Shown here: in pieces, positions 56,842 to 64,000 of the stretch
Numbering within the stretch: position 1 is the first letter of the stretch
Layout of the letters: each line of letters begins with the position of its first letter
NCBI GenBank assembly: GCA_021234155.1
Contig: JAJEKV010000058.1
Location: 4,722,600-4,786,599, forward strand
Direction: 5' to 3'
DNA length: 64,000 bases
From: Isoetes taiwanensis
Lineage: Eukaryota > Streptophyta > Lycopodiopsida > Isoetales > Isoetaceae
Notes under the pieces: model-generated
What the model was told of the DNA's origin: nothing
Databases searched by the model: none
What the model saw: only the letters and a program-made list of their open reading frames with translations
Program-made: the position numbers and the translations under genes

Positions 56842-59457
56842 TTTCGTGCAACCACTGTTCTTATTCATGGATACATTCTGTTCAATACAAGCCACTGTCA
56901 AGGTATTTCCTTCCTTTGTTCTCTTGATCTTAGATAACGATGATGCACTCTGTAGGTTAAGGTCTTGCTAGGTTTTGTTTCACTTTCGCATAGCTGGATA
57001 GGCTATCTTAGCAAATAGCTTTATCACCATGCTAAGTTTCTGTGTTTTGGACATCATGCTTAGGTCATGAGCATGTAATCTATCAAATGTACATTAAACA
57101 AATGATTATTCTGCCTGTATGGTTTCTTAAGACATTTATTTTGTTAGGAACCGATCGACCTAGTATCTAAGTCAACCGCTACGACAATCCTTAAGTCGCT
57201 GCCAATGTATACGACTCCTTCTATGCTGATTGACGATGATGCTGGCATCTCTAATGATGTTAAATTCTTATTTAAACTTGGTGTTGTCCCTTTTTCCCAG
57301 TTTGGAAGTTTTGTAAGATTTGCATTCATTGTCGCATGGATTCAAAACTTTTTACATGGCTTTTCTAAAAGCCAGTGTAAATCTATCTCGTTTCCATCTC
57401 GGTTTGGGCAGCATACTAAGGTTTCCAGTTTGGAAATGCACTGCAGAAGCTCTTTAGTTAGAGGCGTTGAAATAGCATTCAAGTGATTTTTTCTGCTGAA
57501 TTGGAGGTATTTGCAAGATTGGACACACGTGTTGTGTATTTATACTAAGTCTGTATCCTCCAAAGATGTCATTTCGAGGGCCTGCTCAAAAGGCTTAGAT
57601 GTTCGCATCATTTCATTATACCTTTATGCGCGCTTTTTCAAGAGATCATAAAGTAGAGAGAGTCGGGGAAAAACACAAGGTAACATCGTATGTTCTTGCG
57701 GACCTAGTCGAGGGGCAAGGTAGTGCGAACATAGTTTTATGAGATTTGTTGATATCGGGACTTCACATATAGATTTGTCATCCCAAGATAAACGTGCATT
57801 GCATAAAATTGACAATATGCAATGAATTCGAGTCCAAGCAAAACTGGATGCTACTTTCTACATGACAACGATTCTACATCTTATATTCCATCATTCAGTT
57901 TCTAGATGCTATTATGAAGCATTCATCTGCAGGACTCTCGGGTTATCAAGGAATATTGGCTCACACAATAAGAGGTTAGAATTGACACTAGGTTAGAATT
58001 GAATATCTATGTTAGGTGTGCATGCAATGCAATCGTTTTATAAGGAAAAATGTGGATAGATATATTCTTTATGTATTACTTGGGCATGCTATGACGGAAA
58101 TCGCTTGATCAAGCGAGAGGAGGATCTTTGAAAGACCAAAGATTTATTTGTGCAAATGAAGGGAGAAACCTTTATTTCTGCAAATGAATGGAGAAACCAT
58201 GGCTTTGCACTAACTTTTGCTTGTGGTATTTGCAGGAAGCTTGAACTGATATGACTGTGCAACAGTTTCAACAATGCACTCAAGCATATATTTGGAACTA
58301 GCAGAGTAAGATTTAGATCCATCTTGCTATTCTTAGAGTTAGGAATGCCCGCTGCTTGATGCCTTGTCTAGCGAATGTCCCATTTCTTTTTCTAGTTGTG
58401 GCCAAATAACTGCTCTGAGATGGCGACCAACACTAGATTTGATCTGTTATTTGTGTAAAGCAGTTTTATATTTCTCATAAACGAGATTTCATTTCTATTG
58501 TTGGTTATATTCTTCGAAATATGCAGGCCTTGCGTGTTTTACCAGTTATGGTAATGCCTATGCCTGTGCCTTTGCCTGGTTATTTTTTATTTTCTTTGCT
58601 GTTGTTTTTTTAAGTTGGTGGCACAAAGAATAAAGCAATAGAGGATTCACATTCTAATTTTCAACAAGTAACTATAAGCCATTGCAAAATATGTGGCTCG
58701 TCAACAAAGACATGGGGAATTGTTGATCATAGAAATATAATCATGGGAATTCTGTGACTTAGTAATGCAGTATTGGTAGAAAAGATTTAAGATAGAATGT
58801 ATCACTTATAATGCTTGCACCTGTTGTCAATATTAAGGGCCAAAATTTGTTCTAATCTGTTTGTGTAAAATAAATGGCTTGAGGATCAAGTTGTCCAGGT
58901 ATTTGTCCCTGAGGATCAAGCAAAATCCACTTCATGTCATGGGGGCTTTGAGAAAAAGAAAACAAAGATAGGAGAGAGAAAGAATGAAATGCCAAAAATT
59001 CGAATCCAAAGACCTTACAAACCTCTGGTCTGTGAAGGGCTATAATCCCATAGAGCAAGAAACTCAAAATATCACTAACCATCTGAAGATGTTACGTGGA
59101 CAATACATGGCCTTAGGCTAGGAAAACACTCGAATAGGTTAAACTAATATGGTGTTCACCTAAACATTTGGATTACTTCTTTGCAATGATCTATCATGCA
59201 TGTTGAAGTCAAGATCCATTGGAGTTTATATGATGTAAAGGTTTGAGGATACCATGTTGTCTTTATTACACACTCTTGACTTCAACATCTATGTCGAATA
59301 GCTCTTCCCAGAAACAAAAATACTTTACACATATTGATTGTTTTTCAAGAGAGACACGTTGTTGGTTTTTGTTGTTGGTTTTTAATGTTTGAGAGGTATA
59401 AAATGAGCATTTTTGTTCTGAACACTAATGGTCTCTGGTCACAATGTGGATTAATAC
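56842..59457. other. Intergenic, no gene recognised
   Basis: A 93-codon plus frame at 57205-57486 and a few shorter ones carry no recognisable domain. It is not evidently a continuation of the FBL15 fragment. Confidence 0.4.
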
Positions 59458-59614
59458 ATTTTTGGGTTGCCCCTAGGGGGGGAAACCTTTGTTTAAGTGG
59501 GCTTTTGGCATATCCTAGGTATATGCTGGAACATACCTAGGATATGCTGTGACTGCTCCAAACCTACTCTTTACCTGTAAACTCTCGGTCGCCATTGTTG
59601 CTGTGCGGCTGGTG
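59458..59614 (-). repeat. Repeat family B, copy 2, with candidate first exon
   Basis: Same orientation and content as 55629-55793, including the hairpin GCATATCCTAGGTATAT..ATACCTAGGATATGC. The minus-strand frame at 59595-59575 reads MATESLQ followed by CAG|GTAAAG. The ATG, frame and donor are conserved although the copies differ at several bases. Confidence 0.65.
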
Positions 59615-60302
59615 AGGAGTTAGTGATGCAAATGGGTACCATCACCTTCACAAAATGACAATGTTCTAAAATAGCAATTTTGATTGATTATAACAACATA
59701 ACTTTCAAGTATGATTTAAGCCACCTCAACCTCCGGCCACGGAGGGCAACCCTCCGTGCGCAGCACCTTGTTTCAAATGCAAAAGAGGTTGCAAAGCCAT
59801 TATTCAAATTCTTGCTTCTCTTATACATTATTTTTTATTGCCTATATTTTCACACGCCCTAAAATATTTAAACGTTTTAAACCGGCTGAAATTATTGCAT
59901 TTTGTAATTAGCATACGAAATTGTTGGCGTGCAATTCATTAATTATGAATATTCTTGACAGTAATTAATTATTTTGAGGACCTCAATTGATTGTTCAACG
60001 TCTTCAAATTAGCTATTCTAGTTTTAGTAGTCTAGTTTCCTGCGGAAGAGTTGTCTGTGTAGCACGAAGTTATTTGTTGTTGCAATGGTCGCAAAACGCA
60101 TCGTGAGATTCTTTCTTTCATCGCAAATGACGTGATAATCTCATCACCTGGTAAAACATTGAGAATGGTATGCTCTTTTGTGAATGGAGAATGTCAACCT
60201 GCCTAGGAAATGGTTGTGTGAGAGTTTTCAATTTCAGAATGAAAAATTGTGTGTTGTGCAATCTAAGAGTGGTAGAGGAATGACAATTCTTCTTGGACGG
60301 TT
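59615..60302. other. No gene recognised; upstream flank of the MULE
   Basis: May include the decayed 5' part of the transposase gene. No clear terminal inverted repeat partner was found. Confidence 0.35.
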
Positions 60303-62198
60303 GTGAATCAAGAGGGGCAGAGTGTGTATGTGGCCCTAGCCTGTAATGGGAACTTTGTCACAGTCGAAGGCACGCCTATTATTCTTGAGGTCAGCACTCC
60401 TCATGCACCAATAATTGTTGACAGTTCGATCCAGCATATTCGTGAGAGTACTGTAAACATTGTTTCCACGTTTCAAATACGTGTTTCAAACGGAGGATAC
60501 GGAAGCTCAGATAAAGTTCTGGACAAAGCTAAACAAAGTAATGATACTAAAGAACTCCCCACCTGCTCAGTTCAAAGGATTCATGGCCGACGAAGCTCAG
60601 GCTAATTGGAATGCAATTAGGGTTGTGTTCAATGATGGCCAGCCCATGGAAGGAAAGGAACGTGGCTGTAAGTTCCATTGGGAACAATGTCTTCAACGAC
60701 ACACAAATAAGTACATATTCCAAGAGCATAGACAAGAGCATCTAAATTTGTGCAGGTCATGGAGATCAGCACCCACTGCAGAGGATGCTGAGGTTGCTTT
60801 TCAAAATATTGTCGGGTTGGTGGCTGGAAAAACTAGCCCTTCGCATATAAGTTCATTAGGCTCGTGGCTAGCATGGTGGCATCAAAGAGTGAGCAGATGG
60901 GGCAACTTCATGGAGGATGGAGGAATCTCAACCGCGCAGCTCAAATCCCTAACACTAATCTATCGGGACCGTGCATGCTAGTTGGCTAGCATCAAGAGGG
61001 TACGTGAATAAATTATCCTTGTACGATGCATGCTCGTACGATCGGACGTAAGTCGCGGCAAAGTGCAAAGTGCAAAGCACATAGAGAACACAATTTTGTT
61101 GGAATAGGTCGGGGATGGATACCTTAATGCTGAGTAATGGGGCACTCCGGTGACTAGTAACGTTACTCCATCCGCTTGTGTCGCCCAGCAATCAAACTCG
61201 GCAGCTTTACATAGTGGTTTAAGGCCCATTCATGCGTGGTTGAGGAGGAAACAATCGACCAGGTGCTAAAAAGGACTAGAGATAGCAACGGAATATAACA
61301 AGGATGTGGGTTCCCAGAGCCATCGCCCGCACAAGAGGGCCCATACCGGTCTAGAGTTAGGATAGATGCTTCAGCAAAGCGGAATATAATCTTTGATAAT
61401 GCTACATACCTTGTACAGGAGTATGATTTGCTGCCAGGGGAATGGGCTATTAGAAGAACAGAGCCTGGTAGTAAAATAAGATGTCAAGGTAGAATAAAGT
61501 CCAATGGTCGAAGATGCAATGCTGAAATTAATAAAGTTCGTACAGAGTCTACTATTGCACCATGCTTCACTGGACAAAGGAAAGTAAATGGGAGAGAGGT
61601 CACACAAAGGTTTTGGTTTTCTCCTCAAAATGTGCAGCATACTTACTATCCAGCTGCAGGCATCATAGCCATACCAACTCGTCCAACAGATTGGCCTGTG
61701 GCAAAAGGAGTAAATATAACTAGTGCAGAGTTGGAAACATTGGAGAGAGGGAACTATTCCGTTAGAGGGATTACCCCACGGAACTCAATGCCCGATATGG
61801 CTAGTGTGAATTCTTCTACTTTAACCAGCTCTGTCCACTTCATGGAACGTTTTGGCAAGCGCATGAACAGACGAGGGAAGCTTTGTATAGAAGCTGAAAC
61901 AAAGCTTAATCAAGCTTTACAACTGGAGTGTGATATTGAGTCTGTAAAGGTCAATATCACCAACAGGGATGTTGCATACCAGTTGCGTCGACCAGATGAA
62001 ACTTATACAGTGAGGGTATGCAAGCATCCCACCTGCACATGCCCGGATTTCATGGGTAGAGAAGTGAAAAGGATATACATTCCATGCAAACATCTGATGT
62101 ACGTATTTGCGAAAGTCCTGAACCACGACCCCAGGTTTTTCTTGGACATCATTCAGCCTGTATTGACAGAGGATGTTCTCCAAAGGGTCCTCGCCTGA
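60303..62198 (+). pseudogene. Mutator-like (MULE) transposase remnant with SWIM zinc finger
   Basis: An upstream piece (60303-60480) reads ALACNGNFVTVEGTPIILEV. The second (60460-60981) reads GFMADEAQANWNAIRVVFND then GKERGCKFHWEQCLQRHTNK, the late part of the MULE transposase domain with the conserved C..HW..C motif. About 450 bp of broken sequence follows. The third (61428-62198, 256 codons open) ends in VCKHPTCTCPDFMGREVKRI and IPCKHLMYVF, a CxC..CxH SWIM zinc finger, then ILDIIQP-like residues to the stop. MURA-type transposases have this order. Frame changes between pieces and no identified TIRs suggest a dead element; a multi-exon domesticated gene is less likely but not excluded for the intact last block. 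Confidence 0.8.
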
Positions 62199-63277
62199 GG
62201 AAAAACAGTTCTTGGTACGAAGATTTCCATATCAAATTATAATAGTTATTAGTCATGTGGTAATCAGCAATTTCGCTAAATGTTGACTCAAACTGATCTC
62301 ATTATGGTATATGTTATAACCTTCACACTACACATGTTCATTAGATGAACGCAAAATTGTTTTATTTTAAAAGGTCTTATAGTGACTTTTGCTACATGGA
62401 AAAAAAAATGGCGAGTGGTACGACATGCCACAATAGAATATTCCTAAGAATATTCTCCCATGGAACCCTCCAAGCCATCTCAAAAAAAAAACCCTCCAAA
62501 TAAAATTCCCCACATTTAAGTAGGGATATTTCTTTGACCCATTTTCTTGGGCTTTGAAAACATGGAGTAAGTACGAATTTCCCATATCTGTTGATACAGT
62601 TCGGCAAAGCGTAAATGAAGAGATGTTAGTTCTGTCTACAAGGCATCATTCTTAAGAAGAGTATTACCATTGTTGAGAGTTTGAGCAAAAGGGCAAACAG
62701 GGCTACGGTAGCCAGATACAAAATTGGAAGCCGATATAGCTTCTTTGATGCAAGATGCTACCTTGGGCGATCTGTTTTGCAACATGGATACAGTCATGAA
62801 AGGTTTGGGAGTGGTATCCATATACCTAATAAGAGAACTTGTGGTCGTTTTAAGCATAGCCATGGAGAACTTGTAGCCAGTTTAAGCATAGCCATGGAGA
62901 TTTGGCTCAATCTGTGCAATGCCCTGAATATTTTTCCATAAGTTATGGATTCATATGTCACAGATCCGGCCCCTTTCTTCATTTGAACGACATGTTACAC
63001 GCAGATGCTTTTGGGTTAAAATTTCATATGGATTAAGGACTTGTTTTTTGCTTCAACGGCATGCTACATGCAGACGCTTCTGAGTTAAGTTTATCGTTTC
63101 AGGATATCAATTCCAATCTCTGGTTTTTTCTAGGTAATAATATGGCCAATGTATATCCATTTGCGTATGGATTCATTGCTTCAAAATATGGAGCATACCT
63201 CAGGAAAGTGTGGAGCTACATGTGGCCGTGTCTTACTGTTATCAAATGACATACACCATGCTGGAAATTCTGACAAG
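62199..63277. other. No gene confidently recognised
   Basis: A 32-bp tandem pair (about 62828-62893, TTTAAGCATAGCCATGGAGA) is present. Earlier exons of the gene ending at 63814 may lie here. Confidence 0.4.
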
Positions 63278-63814
63278 GCTATGGGGAAGTATCAAAAGCT
63301 GTTCCTGTTCCTGATACTCAAATGCAAGAAGAAGATGTTGTATCTGATTCACGAATAACTAGGTAATGCAATGCATTTCCATTTTAGCAAAGAATACTGG
63401 TTGCTAGTGAAGCTCACAGTCTCCTAGAGCTTAAATACAAAAGATGACTTCATTTTGCATAGCAAATACAGTCTTGAACTAAAAGGTTTGATCAGTGAGA
63501 TTGCTTTGATTTTTCTAAGCTGAAAGCATTTTTTGAATCGTGATTCTTGTAAACGTTTATTTGAATTATGTTATGTGCAAATTTATGGTCTTAATTCTCT
63601 CTTTCTCTCCTGTACTTAAACTAAGTTTATTTCTTACCACGCTCATTTGATCTTTTGGGCAAAAGGCTTACATTAGGTGATCGGTTGACAACCGAGAAGC
63701 CTAAGGTACCTTTTGGCCCTTGCATCTTTACCCTTATCAGGCTAATGATGTATTGATTGGCTGCAGGTACGGGCTTCTCTTCTTAATGGATCCCTTTTGT
63801 TCATAGAGACTTAG
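63278..63814 (+). CDS. Last exons of an unidentified gene
   Basis: Three segments join in phase: about 63278-63362 (YGEVSKAVPVPDTQMQEEDV then VSDSRIT, ending AG|GTAATG), 63666-63705 (after GGGCAAAAG; RLTLGDRLTTEKPK, ending AAG|GTACC) and 63767-63814 (after GGCTGCAG; VRASLLNGSLLFIET, stop). The acidic-then-basic character and phase agreement over three exons support real coding sequence. The family is not recognised, and exons before 63278 could not be fixed. Sequence after the stop (for example AATAAAG near 63889) could hold the poly(A) signal. Confidence 0.45.
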
Positions 63815-64000
63815 GTGAGCTGGGAACTTGGCAACGGATGATGACTGGATCAAAGAATAACTGAAGTTGAAGAAACGACTCCAAAGAAATAAAGTCTTTA
63901 GTTCCTTTTGGAATTGGAGGCAGGTTTACATGTTGTAACTTTACTCTTTAATACGATGCCAAGGTAATCTGCTACGTATTGCTGGTTTGCTGTTACAAAT
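63815..64000 (+). other. Probable 3' UTR of the preceding gene
   Basis: AAGAAATAAAGTC near 63885 is a plausible polyadenylation signal. Nothing else was identified before the window end. Confidence 0.35.

Noticed and set aside
55629-59614. Short LTR pair (TRIM element) formed by repeat family B
   Set aside because: Ends lack TG..CA, PBS and PPT, and the space between holds an FBL15 pseudogene with introns; the conserved ATG plus donor explains the similarity better.

Overview
The window is nuclear DNA of a land plant. The evidence is spliceosomal introns with GT..AG ends, an intact plant-type bHLH transcription factor gene, fragments of typical plant gene families (NPF transporter, pectinesterase, DYW/PLS-type PPR, F-box/LRR protein of the FBL15 type, PHD finger) and plant-type transposons (CACTA, Mutator-like, an LTR element primed by initiator Met-tRNA, LINE, SINE). 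Genes are sparse and repeats dominate, so the genome is probably large. The exact lineage cannot be fixed from the sequence; a fern, lycophyte, bryophyte or gymnosperm seems as likely as a flowering plant.

Layout: 0-1.8 kb holds a tandemly duplicated repeat, one copy of which carries a 947-bp non-autonomous CACTA element while its neighbour is still empty. 4-8.6 kb holds the only gene that looks intact, a clade XII bHLH factor (8 coding exons, 653 codons plus stop) with a 5'-leader intron and short upstream ORFs. 8.7-19 kb is repeat-rich intergenic DNA: minisatellites, a degenerate AGATTCC tract, a gene-fragment-carrying element bounded by GGAAACCCTTCC motifs, a 181-bp Mutator-type MITE, two long hairpins, and kinase and NPF pseudogenes. 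19.4-28.4 kb is one complete minus-strand LTR retrotransposon (both LTRs, PBS, PPT, 5-bp target duplication) without recognisable gag-pol; a tRNA-derived SINE has inserted near the tip of its 5' LTR.

28.5-38.7 kb is pyrimidine-rich plus-strand DNA with a 1.17-kb tandem duplication, a 3'-truncated LINE, and a nearly full-length but frameshifted LINE (ORF1, endonuclease, reverse transcriptase, C-terminal zinc motif) between long direct repeats. 41.5-44.7 kb holds a TIR element, a PPR pseudogene, a GC-rich hairpin and a small TIR element that carries part of a PHD-finger gene.

45.4-46.3 kb and 54.8-55.8 kb hold the least explained material: minus-strand exons of an unrecognised protein with a WDGNHR motif, preceded by a 32-nt exon-like cassette that is repeated five more times at 54.87-55.42 kb, each copy followed by a splice-donor-like sequence. 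Between them lies 6 kb of purine-rich (plus strand) repeat DNA. 56-57 kb has an FBL15-like pseudogene, 60-62 kb a decayed Mutator-type transposase with a SWIM zinc finger, and the right end holds the last exons of an unidentified gene.

No pathway or operon-like cooperation between genes is visible. The window reads as one working regulatory gene set in layered transposon debris.
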